Positions 35,851-49,700 of a stretch of 64,000 nucleotides of DNA are shown in pieces. The DNA is taken from positions 102,006,358 to 102,070,357 of the forward strand of contig CM028381.1 in NCBI GenBank assembly GCA_013146195.2. The letters run 5' to 3'. The position numbers and the translations under genes are program-made. Under the pieces are notes generated by a model. That model had not been told where the DNA came from, searched no databases, and saw nothing but the letters and a program-made list of their open reading frames with translations. Source of the DNA: Codonopsis lanceolata (taxonomy: Eukaryota > Streptophyta > Magnoliopsida > Asterales > Campanulaceae). The first letter of the stretch is position 1. Every line of letters begins with the position of its first letter.

Positions 35851-35927
35851 TTATGTCCAGTAACATGACCACACACCCACAATTAAGTTTTTGACGAGAC
35901 TAACAAAATAATTCAATCTTGATAGTG

Positions 35928-36021
35928 TTTTTTTTTAGTAGGTAAGTATGACCATTTATTTATATGAAGATTAGAACCAAATACCTAAAAGTCTTTACCT
36001 GAATGTCTTTGTCATCTTTAC
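35928..36021 (-). mobile_element. SINE, degenerate copy
   Basis: Minus-strand copy of the SINE found at 45028-45128 and 49962-50063. A poly(T) block (35928-35936) is followed by agtaggtaagtatgacc, and a B-box-like agattagaacc (35969-35979) is read in reverse. It is much diverged from the other two. Confidence 0.6.
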
Positions 36022-36194
36022 ATTGGTCATTTTGACAAATTAATACTGCCGATGGTCAAATTGATATTATTAAAATAGCATAATGATCAAAAGTACTTTT
36101 TCCTAATTACATCCATAGACCCAATACCAACATCGAGTTTGTTAAACTTAAACACCCCATACCTCACACAAAACCAGAAAATCCATTAAGCTCT

Positions 36195-37305
36195 TGTTGG
36201 GATTTGCTATTCCTTAATGTGGTTTGTGATTTTTATTTTTTTATTTTATGGTTTTTGTTGAAATTTGCCTTAAATTAAATTTGCTTAAAATCATTCTACT
36301 TTTTGTCAGTCAAGAACTTATAAATTATTATTTTATTTTGGTTAGCTTGCAGCATAATTTTTGTCAGTCACTAAGTACAGTTGACCATAGTTTCAAAGTG
36401 TCAGCTTATTTACCTTCTTTGTCTAAACATTCCCTTGTACTGACACTTTCTTATTTTGTGTTTTGGTAGATATCTTGTACGTTATTTTTCTAACAGGATC
36501 CCTGTGATCTTGTGATAAGATACATATGTATTGCTTAACATATTTCAAATTCAAATGTGTTCCTAATGGGCTGCTCTTCAAAATCATTTATAAATACCCT
36601 CAGGAATCACTTGAAGACATATATAGAAGTCTGAAGCATTTATACTAAAAAAGAAACATTCTCTGTGCCTTAGCCTTCTTAAACTTTAGCTAGATATATT
36701 ATTCACTGATAATTTCTTTCTAGTTATTGTTTAGACAAACACTGAGTGACTTATTTCATACTCTTTAGAAATCAGTCAGTTTGTCTCACGAGTTTGATTG
36801 TCATTCAATCATACTTCATAAACACTGATCTTTTGTTGTACATTGATCCAGAGATCAACTAGATTTTTTAATAAATTAGTGCACTTCAAAAATCCAAGTT
36901 TGATCAACTTGGTAGTAGACGTAGCAGTTTTACTGTGAACCACTTCAATTTCTCTGTCAGTTATTTTTTCAGCTCTTACAAACTGATCTAACATTTAACA
37001 AATTTTGACCTACTTAAGTGTTAGTCAGTTATTTACATAAATTATTTACTTAATTGTTTTGATAAATTGTTCTTCAGCTCTTTTTTTATATTCAGTGATT
37101 TATTTTTAAAAAAGAAATTTTTTAAACAATTTTGTCAGCCAACTCACCAATATTCATTAGCTTCAGCCTCTTTAAAACATCAGTCAGCTGACACAGTATC
37201 AACTGAATGACAAAATTTACAATTTCCGCTACAAACTTCTTAAGCTTTTCAAAACTACCCTCGAAGTTTTAAAAAGACTATTCACCCCCTCTAGCCTTGT
37301 CAGTT
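36195..37305 (+). repeat. Probable copia-type LTR (solo or degenerate)
   Basis: Starts tgttgggattt and has a TATA motif (tttataaatacc, about 36587-36598). It ends near a 'ttcaccccctctag' stretch (about 37280-37293), which is common at the 3' end of plant copia LTRs. Many 'gtcagtca' and 'cagtcag' motifs are scattered through it. No coding region is attached, and I could not find matching flanks, so the exact ends are open. Confidence 0.4.
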
Positions 37306-38025
37306 GCTAACTTGACTTATAATTTTTTTACAATTGAATGAAACAAATAAGTGAGTGATAGAGGAAATAAATGTTAGACTTATGAGAGAGAAAGTGAATA
37401 TAACAAATGACCACAAATCATAACGAGAACCACCAAAACTAACGAAGCCTAACAGTTGCATTTCATCAAAAAATATCAAAATAATAAAATATACTACATG
37501 ATTTTCTTTGAATGATTAATAACTGCATAACTCAAAACATATACTAAAAGTTACTTATATCTTAAATGTACTTATTTACTTTTTAAATATACTTGTTTAC
37601 TTTATATTGAATTTTTTCATCAATAACACAAATTTATTATGAAATACTCTACTGAACATGGCAACTATATAGTTATACGAGATATTTGTATTTGTGCTTA
37701 TGACACAATGTTATTGTGAAATCAAATCAATGTATACTTGAGGTTTTGTAGATGGTAACTGCTCAAAATATTAATTTTCAGAGGGGTGACTTTGTGATCT
37801 GGAGAAGAGAAAGAGGGAGAAAAATATTGGGGGGGGGGTGAATATCACTTAGAAAATATTAATAGTAAGTTGTGACTTAATGATTTAATTTGAGTCAAGA
37901 TTAGGAGAGGATAACCACCTTCACAATGTGGATGTGAGGGTTGTCCCTGATTGTTAAATTTTTAATGATTTAATTGGAGTCAAGATTTGTCATTTGTAAG
38001 TGTGTGAACTAGATATATTGCATTA

Positions 38026-38095
<70 letters not shown>

Positions 38096-38584
38096 ACGTG
38101 ATCCATTTATACATTATAAGCTGCATAAAATGCACCAAACTTTGTAAGCATTTTTTAGGTATCCATTTTGTCCTACCAATCCTCCAATTGATAGCGGATA
38201 TTGATTCTCTTTGAATACAACATGTCAATTTTGAATATGCTTCGAAAAGAGTTTTTCTCTTCAAGCAGAATATGATTGTTCTAATTACGTACTATACAAT
38301 GGTCCTATTTTTTCTTAAATTTTTCACTTCGAGGTTAATTGAGTTTCGTTGTGGCAACATTTAGGGCAAACATTTTGGATACAGTAACAAAATAATAAAA
38401 TAAAATTGAAAATTTACACATCCAATTATATGGTTAAATAAGAGTTATCTTTAACATGTGCCCCACTTATGACACATTTTAAATGGTAGTTCATATGTGC
38501 ACATCTTGTCTATCAAATAAACCACATTACCCATATTTGATTTGTTACTAAAACCTAGATACATGTGTATTTTTGTACATATAA
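37306..38584. other. Intergenic, no gene seen
   Basis: AT-rich sequence with a G10 run (about 37830-37839) and a (TA)n microsatellite at 38029-38092. A minus-strand frame through the TA repeat is an artefact. Confidence 0.5.
38029..38092. repeat. (TA)n microsatellite
   Basis: About 30 uninterrupted TA units. Confidence 0.95.
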
Positions 38585-39439
38585 AAGCATCTCCATTGTT
38601 GAAATTTTTTATCTTCCTAACTTGCTTTTCCTATTAAGAATACAAATCTAACAATGGGAACCAACTTCTTTAGAAATTATAAATGGATTTAGGAATAAAG
38701 AGGGAGCAAAGGGACGGTGTGGTGCACCGCATACAACCACACAAGGCGCGTGCACCACACGCGTGTGAAGGAGCGTGAAAGAGGGTAATTCGGTGGGTCC
38801 CGCGGCTGAAATCCTTCAACAGATCACCGATTTTCTAATTTTTTTAAAAAATAAATCTTACCCATTCTATTTTGTTTAGTGGTGGGTGGGTGGGTTGGGG
38901 GGGTGCAGGGCCTTGTTTGGGTTATTATTTTTTTAAAGCCTTTTTTATTTAATTTTTTTCTTCCTTCTTTCCTATAAATATATCACCTCAATCTTTTTTT
39001 TTTATTTTTTTCAGTAATTTTATCATTTTATGTATTTTTTTAATTTTAATGTTGTATTTAATTTTCTATTTATGTTATTTTACGAGTTATGTATAATATG
39101 TGTTGTATAGATAATTTATTAATTAAATTATAAATTATAAAATTTAAAAATAATAATGTAATTATTATTTTTAAATTAATTATGTCTTAATTTATAAATT
39201 AATTATTTATACGAAATATTTAAATATGAAATATATTAAATAACGTGAAATAAATTTATTTGTTGAGAAGTATAAAAATAAGAATGAAGTGTAAAGTTAA
39301 TAAGGTGGCAGTGAGACCCAGTTAAGAATAGTATACAATGAGAAGATATATTCTTAAGTAGATAAGAAGAGAAAAATATGTAGGTAGCAGTGAGACCCAG
39401 CTAAGAAGTTGTGTAAAATTTTTTAACAATGGAATGCCC
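38585..39439. mobile_element. Tourist-like MITE, diverged
   Basis: The ends aagcatctccattgttgaaa and (rc of the right end) gggcattccattgttaaaaa are imperfect inverted copies flanked by TAA (38582-38584 and 39440-39442), as in PIF/Harbinger MITEs. It is 855 bp. A repeated 'ggcagtgagacccagttaaga' near 39306 and 39385 belongs to its inner right part. A GC-rich patch (38715-38780) stands out from the AT-rich body. Confidence 0.6.
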
Positions 39440-40589
39440 TAAGAACCAAATCTAATAAACTTTCTCTCATTTCTTTCTCTCCCTCACCTCTTTCCCCGTG
39501 ACTCTAATAGTCGGTTGTCTCCCTCTTCACCTCTAAATGAAAGATTCTCGGCTATGAGAAACCGTTAACTCACGAGAAGAAGTAAGTGGTTTAATTGGTG
39601 TTGAGAGAGGTGGTGGGGTGTGTTGAGGCCGAAGGTGAAATAGGCCAATGAGTCACCTCAATATTAATTAACCCAATAAAATTGATAAAAATACCCTTTA
39701 AAATGTATCATATGGCGGGTAATGTATTGGTACATGAGTCAGATAACATTCATTTAACTGAAAGGATGGATGAATAGACAATTTGAGGGCATAAAAAATT
39801 ATACATAGATGAAAAAAAGAATAATTTCAATTTTTTCGGGTAAGATATACTCCATTCGTTTTGGGTTAAAAGTCTCTATTTGAAAGTTATTTTTTTAAAA
39901 AAATGATATTTTTAGTAATAAATAAATATTTTCATGCTTTAATTTTTAAAAATAAAATTTTTAAATAAAATATTTTAAAATAAAATAATAGACTATTTGA
40001 TCGAAAAAGAAGAAGGATAATTAATGAAAAAAGCTTGGAGATTTTATGATTTATCCATCTCTTGACCAGGCAAGATAAAAAATAGAAGATTCGGACATGG
40101 GAGGACCCAGTAGCCAACGGGAGAATACTAACAAATACGAAGCACGTCATCTCTCTCTCTCTCTCTACTTTTCTTTAGTACTATAAATAGTTTTATCATC
40201 ACGTGGTTCAAAAAGAATCCACATACTTGTGACCTCTGTGCTTGCGGACACCAAATCCCAGCCCCACCCACCTCCATGATCCATCATATGTTCATATATG
40301 ATATATGCCTTGCGTGGCATTTAGTTCAACGACAACCGATATTAGGTACGTGTCCACAGTCGGCACCCACCATCCTCACTGTGCCATCGCCTTCACTCAA
40401 ACAAAATTCCGAAATCCAAAACCCCCTGAAATCACCGTCGTCACTCAAAACACAAAAGGTTATGGACCCCACTATTTGCATGGTTGCCACCTGGATCCGT
40501 TTTCCAACATTTTAGCCTTTTTCAGGTTAAAATAAATCTAACAGGAACAGGAAGGCACTTTTTAAATGAGCACCTGCACAGTAAACGAC
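39440..40589. other. Intergenic and promoter region of the PIP5K gene
   Basis: No coding gene is supported. A (CT)n tract (40149-40167), ctataaatag (about 40180-40189) and a G-box cacgtg (about 40200) could be distal promoter parts or another start site. A degenerate 'tactccattcgttttggg' near 39849 resembles one Stowaway end without its partner. Confidence 0.4.
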
Positions 40590-40784
40590 GGAGAGAGATT
40601 ATTTTAGAGAGAGAAAGTGCTGGATTTGTACTTTGTTTGTAGTCTGTTGAGGGAGAAAGTTAGTGGAAGTGATTTCTCACAGCGTCACTGTATTTGGCTC
40701 GATCGTTTTGAAAAATTGATGATGCGATGTCAGTAAACTTGTGCTAGGGTTCCTCCGAAACGAATCACCATCGATTTCAATCAG
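40590..40784 (+). other. Putative 5' UTR exon of the PIP5K gene
   Basis: A GA-rich leader (agagagagaaagtg near 40610) runs to a good donor site (caatcag|gtacaattcag, exon end 40784). The coding exon opens with an acceptor (attgcag|gatgag, 43485) one base before the ATG, so an upstream non-coding exon is needed. This is the best candidate. The start is approximate. Confidence 0.5.
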
Positions 40785-41422
40785 GTACAATTCAGCTTTT
40801 GGAAAATCTTGATTTATTGTTTGTCAGTAGACTCTATACTGTTTGATTTGGATGGATTGAAACTCAATTTTAGTGCTTTAAATTGGACAATGAATCATTT
40901 TATTGTACTATCTCTTTGGATCAATTTTATGGTGAATCATCTGCTATAACATGAAGAGATACGATGTCTCCACCTATCATCATATTGGTTCAACATTAAT
41001 TTTCGGTTCGAATTACTAGCATTTCCCTCACTTGTTATTATCATGAGATTGAATAAAGCAACTTATATATGTACTCTCTGTGTGTGTGGGTAGGTATGGA
41101 AATGAGTTGATATCTGATATGTGTCTGTATATTTGTTATATATTATAATCACTCCATTCCGATCAAAGAGTTCGCTCGTTGAACTTTTAATAATTAAGGG
41201 ATATATTAGTGTACTTGAAATTTGTTATAATTACAAAAATGATTCAACATACCCAAGATGCTTATATCACATGTGAGCATAAAGTTGAAAGATTATGGAG
41301 ATTGATGACATAATTTTTGAAAAGTAAACTTTTTAAGTGAAACATAACAAAATAGAATATCGTTACATGGAGAGGAAGGTGCCGGTATCTTCTTGAGGAT
41401 TGTTCTCTCTCCCACTCTCTTT

Positions 41423-41425
<3 letters not shown>

Positions 41426-41472
<47 letters not shown>
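41426..41472. repeat. (TA)n microsatellite, left part
   Basis: About 22 TA units, ending where a MITE begins at 41473. Confidence 0.9.
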
Positions 41473-41475
<3 letters not shown>

Positions 41476-41714
41476 GAATTTTTCTATGGTTACTTTCTCT
41501 TAATAACCATTGATGGTTACTATTATATTATCAATTCCATCAAAATCGAAGGCTGATATTTATTGATTAGTTGATAATGCTATTAATTCACCTCAAAAGA
41601 ATACAAATTATTTAATGCAATTAATGAATCTAATCCATTGATTTTTGATCCAATGGATAATATAAAAGTAACCATGAATGGTTAGTAAGAGAAAGTAAGT
41701 AATGAAAACTCCCC
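41473..41714. mobile_element. MITE inserted in a TA microsatellite (Micron-like)
   Basis: Left end gaggaatttttctatggtta and the right end (rc: ggggagttttcattacttac) are inverted copies of about 48 bp, both running on through 'tttctctta.taaccatt.atggttact'. It is 242 bp with no coding capacity. TA-rich microsatellite flanks it on both sides. The rice Micron elements also sit inside (TA)n arrays. It lies in intron 1 of the PIP5K gene. Confidence 0.75.
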
Positions 41715-41757
41715 GATGTATATACATACGTATACATATACATATATATGTTTATGT

Positions 41758-41824
<67 letters not shown>

Positions 41825-41905
41825 CCTATACATATACATATATATATATATATATATACACATACACACACACACACATATATATACTCCGTATATAATA
41901 ATAAT
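41715..41905. repeat. (TA)n/(CA)n compound microsatellite
   Basis: TA repeats with CATA, TACA and CACACA interruptions, right of the MITE. The short open frames on both strands here are artefacts of the repeat. Confidence 0.9.
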
Positions 41906-43485
41906 AAAATCAAGGATATTCTTGGATCATGAATTTCAACAATCAATCTTCTGGGAACGTTAGAAGGTCGAAAGATAATTCATACATACCATCAAGAAGA
42001 TTTAGAAACAATGACCACTAAGATAGATACGACAAAATAGTTAGATTAACAACCACAAGGGAACAAAAGAATAGGGAACCGAAAAATCTACTATAATTAT
42101 TAGAGAATACCAACTCTGATTCTCTTTCTCAAGTTTAATTCTACCCTCCCTAAATTCTCAGAATACAAGAAAAGCACGATCAAAGCCTTACCAAATACAT
42201 CTCCACCTACAGGCCTCACTGAAGACTTCTTCTTAAAGTTGTACAAGAGGTCTCAACAAGAGGACTCTAGGAGACTAGTTAGGCCCCTGCCCCTACATTA
42301 GGCACTAGCTAATTCTAGGGACTCAATTGCCAAGCCATGGAGGTATACACCATTAGCCTTCATATAGGCTTCGAAACTGTGGGAATAAAACTTAAACAAG
42401 GAGGATTAGATTCCTAATCCTAGTGAACTTAAGAATGCATGCATTCACTGCCAAGCCTTTTGCATGCTGCACCTACGCAGATTCTTTGGCTGAAGTTACT
42501 ATTACTTCCTAATCAATAATTACAATTGCGATCCAATTGCTTGACATTGAGCATCCATATCCTATTAATACTAGGTGTTGAGACATACTTTAACAGACAT
42601 GTTTTTTATTATTAAACATCTATATGATTGAGGTCAATAATTTATTTAAAGTTATGCCCAGTGGTAGAACGTCAAGTTCATGTACGATGATGAAGTACTA
42701 GCTCCGCCTTGGAAAATCGTCATTAAATTGTTGTCCTGGGGTGGGCCTAGAATCATCCCTTTGTTTGGCTGGGGACGGAGGAGGGGTTGAAAAAGTATAA
42801 TGAGACGATAAATATGATAATGCATAGAGAAACTTTTAAAACTTCTGACAAGGCTTTATGTGGAAAAAAAAAGAGCTCTAAAAGATGAAATAGAATTAGT
42901 AACAAAAAACATATATTTCATGATATCAATTCAGTACTGCTCCCAGTCTTGTGAATCCAATTACTTGAAATATTTCTTTCTTGATGCTCCATCAATTACA
43001 AATTCATATTTCCCCGTTGCAACGTTCTTCAGAAAATTAACAAAACACCGAAATGCTAGTGTTTCTCCACATGTTTACCTTTTTCTATCCTAAATGTTTT
43101 AAAGCTTCTGAAGTCTTGTAGAAGACAGGATTGCTGAACAATGATATTGTTGATGTTTGTATGTACACACTGTGCACTGAGACATGTATATAAGCCAGTG
43201 CCAACAACAGAAACAAAGGCAAGCCTGGAGATTCTTCTATGAATACATATTAGTTTGGAACTTTTCCAGTGTTGTAATTGTGCTTATGGTTGACACTTAA
43301 TTCTATGTGAGCCGTCCGGAATAATGTCATTAAGGGCAGCTAAATCAGTTTATCGTTCACTCTTTGTTTAGAGTATTTCTTACCATCAATATTTCTTTAG
43401 TCGTAAAATGCTGGTTCATCTCAGAATTCAGATTCCACCTGAACTCCCATGATTTTTTATTTTGTTCTTACCTTATGATTGCAGG

Positions 43486-46400
43486 ATGAGTGAAGTCATC
43501 TTCTTAAATGGAGATGTTTATCTTGGTAATGTTAAAGGTATGATTCCACATGGCAAGGGGAAATATAAATGGTCAGATGGTACAGTTTACGAGGGTGATT
43601 GGGAAGAAGGAAAAATGACTGGAAAAGGACAAGCTATTTGGTCATCTGGAGCAACATATGATGGTGATTTCTCTGGGGGTTACCTGCATGGTTTTGGAAC
43701 CTTAACTAGTCCTGATGGTTCTTTATACAGAGGCTCCTGGAGGTTGAACATTCATCATGGACTTGGAAGAAAGCAGTATGGGAATTCTGATATTTATGAT
43801 GGTTCTTGGAAAGAGGGAGTACATGAAGGCAGTGGTAGGTATGCTTGGAGTAGTGGTGACATGTATATTGGCAATTGGAAATCTGGGAAAATGTGTGGCA
43901 GAGGGGTTATGAAATGGTTAAATGGTGATTTGTATGATGGTCTTTGGTTGAACGGACTAAAACATGGATCAGGCGTTTATAGATTTGCCGATGGAAGTTA
44001 TTATTTTGGGACATGGACCAGGGGTCTAAAGGATGGACAGGGAACATTCTATCCTGCTGGATGTAAACGTCCATCTTGGGGTCACTCGGACAGGTATGAA
44101 GAGAGAAGGAAAGGATTGCTATCTCTTAGCTCTTCACTTAATTCTGAGGAGTGTAGGGCTACGAAACCTGGCTTCATGCGTAGTCTTTCTGACAGGATCT
44201 CCATCAATGGGCTCTTTAGAGGGTCAGGTCGAATATCACACAGGAACATATTAGTGGAAGAAGATTGGAGCATTGGGGATTCTACTAGAGAGTTTTCATC
44301 TTTTAACACTGCAGAAATGTCTCGTACCTCCATTGATGGTATATCTGAAGTGGAGGATAATTGTACTGTAGTTTATGAAAGGGAATATATGCAAGGAGTT
44401 TTGATTAAAGAGAAGATTAAGAATAATGAAGGATTATCATGTAGAAGTAAACAGAGGTGGAAATTTAATGCTAACGAAGCAAAGAAAAGATCTTGTGTGA
44501 ACATTTTTGAAGGACATAAAAGCTACTATCTGATGCTCAATTTGCAGCTTGGTATCAGGTAAATATACCAAGTATGAAATCACATTTTCTACTGTCTCTA
44601 TAATTCTTTTTGGGGTGGTGCACTGGAATTGTCATTCTTATTATCAAATTATCAACTGGTAGAATAACTCATGGATTATCTCACTTGAAGTTCACAGGTA
44701 TACTGTTGGCAAGATCACACCAGTTCCTATGCGTGAAGTGAGACATTCAGATTTTGGTGAACGAGCTAGAATACGAATGTACTTTCCAAGAAAAGGTTCC
44801 CAATTTACGCCACCACATTATTCTATAGACTTCTATTGGAAGGACTACTGCCCTATGGTCTTCAGGTATGTGTTAACCTGGTACTTATGTGTGTGAATGT
44901 CACGTTATTTGTTCTGTTCATTTTAAGAACTTATTTGAAAGGCCTGATCCTCGTTCAACCTTGAACTATATATTTCTTCCTTTTTATTTCACAAATATGA
45001 GTTGTGCATTAGGATATGGTTAGACAATTTTTTTTTTTTGATAGGTAAGTGTGACCCCTTTTTGGTGTGGGGATTGGAACCAAGGACCTCAACGTCATTG
45101 CTTGAGTGCCCTTGCCATCTCTCCCACCTGGTTAGACAAAATTCGATGGTTAGATTCAAAATCATTTCTCAGAAGCTGGTTCAATGCATTAACCTGTCTA
45201 AGGAAGAGATATCTTAAAGAAATGATAAAGTTGAATAGGATAGTGGAAGAGGATCACTAGGATCCTCACTCTCAGATGTATATGTATAAATGATTTTGGA
45301 GGGCATTCTAGATATCCCAACTCAATGCGGAAGATTACCTACTTATTTTCATCCTTTAATTCTTTCTATTTTGGCGGTTTCTTTTGGAAGTCCAAGGGTC
45401 CTTGTATTTTAAAGCTTTTGGGTTGCCGCAGATAACATCAACTACTTGTGGCAGGATCTTAGGACTTACGAGTTTCTCTGGTCTCCCCCAATATTTGTGC
45501 TCTTTTTAGGCTGATGGTGAGTCGGTTGGGGTGTTTCTGCACTGTTTCTTTGCCTGGCATGCGTGGTGCTTGCTACTTGAGATTCTGGAGAAATTTCATG
45601 TGTGCCCCCTGTCTGCGTTCAAAGGTGGTGTTTTGCATTTTTTGGAGCATCTAGAGGCAGCTGAATTCTGAGAATTTTAGAATTGGTTCTCGTTTATACA
45701 TTTGTTGAAGGATAGGGTTTTGTATTTAGCTTCTCTATGCTTGGCTATGGTCACCTCCGGGGGGGAGTTGTCATTTTGAACTTATGTAGAGATTCAAAGG
45801 CTCTTTTAGGTGGATGTGTTTCCCTAGGTTGTTCTTCTTTGACTTGTTGGGTCTTTTCCACTTGTTTCCTGTTTTGTTTCTATATCCTTTTGATCAATTA
45901 AAATTTGTTTTATTTGCCAAAAAAAAAAGAAGGTTTGTTCTCTTAGTAACAGATGATACAGATGAGTATATGACAACTCCTTGTGGTCATGATCTTCTTT
46001 CTAATGGTGATATCAAATTTTAATTTACTAACTCCTCCCATCAACTACATCTTTCTTCATCATCACCAATTCTTTTCCCTTCCGAGATGGACGTGTTCTC
46101 TTAGTAACAGCTGATTTTATCGGCATTACATGGGGTTAAATCCTCACTTTTACATGTCATTGTTTTACTGTTACATATAGGGGTTGCCATGAATTTGTTG
46201 TGTTTAATGTATATCCCCTTCTTGTTTGTTTTATGAGAATGTCCTATTACGATTATGCAATAAGCCAATGACAATATCAGATCCATTTGGTTAAGTATGT
46301 TGTCCACCTCTGTTCTTATATTCATGTAGTTTTGGGGTGATGTGGATGGAATCTCATTTTCAGGAATTTGAGGGAGATGTTCAAGTTAGATGCTGCCGAA

Positions 46401-46682
46401 TATATGATGTCCATCTGTGGTGATGATGGCTTGAGAGAGCTTTCTTCTCCTGGAAAAAGTGGCAGTCTTTTCTACCTCTCTCATGATGATAGATTTGTCA
46501 TTAAGACTTTAAGAAGATCAGAGCTGAAGGTTTGAATCTATGTTTTTAATTTATCTGAATGTCAATTTGCTTATTCTATGTAGCATGTCAACGCATACGG
46601 CATACTTTTGTCCAGCATATGAAATATTCTTAATTTATGTTATGTAGGATGCTAATTTCTGTTACTGAATATATATATACAC

Positions 46683-46760
<78 letters not shown>

Positions 46761-49700
46761 CACACACAAACACTCACGCTCGCATGCGTCTCTTGTGTTC
46801 CCACGAACTAGAATTGCAGCTAAATTTTCTATAAAAAGTTATGGTTTATCACAGGGTAGTCCAGAAATATAGCATACTTGCCTTTCCTAGGTTAGGGTAG
46901 TATTCTTCATCCACCTATGTTCTATATGCAAATACAATGGCTCGTTTGATCTATTTTTTCTATATTGTGAGGTACAATTTCTGTATTAGATCCTTAATGG
47001 TAAAGACTATAAAACTGCCACACTTGTATAATTAAATTATCTTTGGCTTACATGACCTAGATACTATTAGATAATGGGGGCCTATGACTTGAAACACAAC
47101 AACTTAGACTTACACAAGGTGACCATAGCTTTGAGAATTATATATTAATCTCAATTAATTGTGGGTGTACTGAAGTCTTCTTATAAACTCGGCCACACAC
47201 ATATTAGTACCATTGACTAAGATGTATGCAATTTAGTCGTCAAGATTGGTAGCCTTCATCGCATCCTTCCATGCAATTGTTTTTTTATGTTGTTATTTTA
47301 TTTCAAAATATGATAAAGAAAACTCCACATTTTTGAAAGAAACTGAAAGAAAATCAAACTTTGGAGTGAGAATAACATCTCCTTCCACATGGGTTGGATT
47401 AAATTGGTGATGGTTACTGGGTTTGAAGATTGTATTCTGTAATGGTAGTCACGAACTCTCACTTTATGTACTTAGATTGTTACATATGCCAATTATTTAT
47501 ATGATTTGTTTAAATTAAATCCTAAATGGACAATTTCTGGGTTAATTTCCAACGAGAGTACTGAACCCCCATATTAAAAAATTCTAGTATAATTGAAATC
47601 GAATGAAAACTCAAAAAATACATCATCTCTACTGGAAGTTAATGTTATTTTTAGCTCAAATTGATGCTCACATTGGAGTTTTCATATGAAAAATTAACTC
47701 CCACAAATCCATATTTTTATCAAAAGTAAGTCATTCAGGAATGGTGTACAGTAGTTAAGGGCACGGATCCATGATTTTGGCACCACGTGGGCTAGGCATT
47801 TAAAAATATTGTAAATAGTAATAAACGTGCAAAATAACTTCATTAATCGAAAAAAGAAGTTACATATAGTTGGTGACTTGGCTTCGTTTGGTGCATCGTT
47901 TTGAAAATGTAGCTTTTTCAATACGCAACGTCAAAACACAGTTTTTTTTTTGTAAACACGTTTGGGAAACTATTTCAAAACGCTATTTTCATAAATAGAG
48001 TAGTTGTAAACACAATATATTTTTAAAACGTTGTTTTTTAAAACACTGTATTGAAACACTTTAAAAGAGAAAAAAATGCTCCACCAAACAAGCACTTGAT
48101 GATAAAAAAACATAGGAGTTGACATGGGAGTTTCTAACGTTATGGGATTGGGATATCCGCTTTGAAGTATAAGATATAGATAGCGACGTTCTGTACTCCT
48201 CAAACTTGATATTTGCACTCGTCTTGCCTCTGGTTTTAATGAAATGGACCTCTTGGGGACGAGATGAAAGGACATGTACAACTGCAATTTTTTTTAAGGA
48301 TGTGAATTTGATGTAGGACAAAATTGGATGTGTTTTATTTTTAGGTTTGATTATTTTTACTTTTATTGTAATTTTCGGATTTATCATTAATCGGACAGTA
48401 TTTTTATATTTAGAAAGTAGATTTAGGCTTTTAATTATTGTATTTAAGTCATATTAGATTACTATATAGGTTAGGCTAAGTTTTAGGAGGTTTTGACTTA
48501 TTTTCCAAGCTTTAGAAGCCCTATAAATTTAGGCTACGTTGTAATTCCGAATTAATTCATTTTTAATAATCAATAATATTAGATTTTTACTCTTTTATTT
48601 GATGGATTCTAGTTATCTACTTCCTAGTGGATTCTAGGATACCTTATTCGGAGGGATTTCTTGTTGACAGAGCCCTTGATTATTCCTTCGGGTTTAATCG
48701 AAATTATTCCGCTGCATCAGAATTGAAGTTGGTTTATTTTAATATTTCTTTTATAGTAAGAGCAGTAATATAGAATAGTAGTCTGTGGAGTGAAAGTAGG
48801 ATTACCCAAATTCACCTATTAAGACAAGTGCCAATTGATGGCTAAAAGTGGCTAGTACTATGCTTCCAGAATCGCGTATGGGTTTTAGCCTCAGAAAAAC
48901 AGCTCCCCAACACAACTCAAGTTTGCACTCTCAACAAACCCATTATGAACAAACACACTAATGTGTTGAAATTGTAGCTTTGAAAACTTTACTTGGATAT
49001 GCATTACCAATTCTAGATAATATTATTACCCTCAAAGGTTATGTGATTCTCACTTCCCCCTCATAACTTAGGCATTATAAGGACAACAGTAGGCAAGCAC
49101 CCAAGTTTGCAATTTTCCTTTGATTTTATATATTTTTCAGGGAGCATTGTTGTAACGTCGTATAGAATTTAGGTTAGAAATTGATCATCTGTGAAAGGTA
49201 TTGATCTTGTTTTATTTTATTTTTCTGATTTTGTTTAGGTTTTACTCAAGATGCTTCCAAGCTATTATAATCATGTCAGGGACTATGAGAACACTCTCAT
49301 CACAAAGTTTTTTGGTGTCCACGAGATAACGCTGAAAGGAGGAAAAAAGGTAGCTTTCGTTCTGTCTCTTGATCCTAGCTATTTACCACTACGAGTTTTA
49401 ATGTTCACTTTTTACTCTTTGTTCTTGTTTTAAGGTACGCTTTATGGTCATGGGGAATATGTTTTGCACTGAATTGCGAATACATCGTCGTTATGATTTG
49501 AAGGGTTCATATCAAGGAAGATATACAAATATGGAGGATATCGACGAGAGTACCACGTTAAAAGACTGTGATTTGTCCTATGAATTTCATATGGACAAGT
49601 CATTGCGGGAGTCCCTCTTTAAGTAAGTTCCTTGTTTGGCAGTCATGCTCATTTAAGCAGTTTTTTTAAGGGTAAATGCAGCCTTCTATACTTTAGAAGA

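Noticed and set aside
41630..41963. Several Tyr/Ile-rich frames on both strands
   Set aside because: They are translations of the (TA)n/(CA)n tract.
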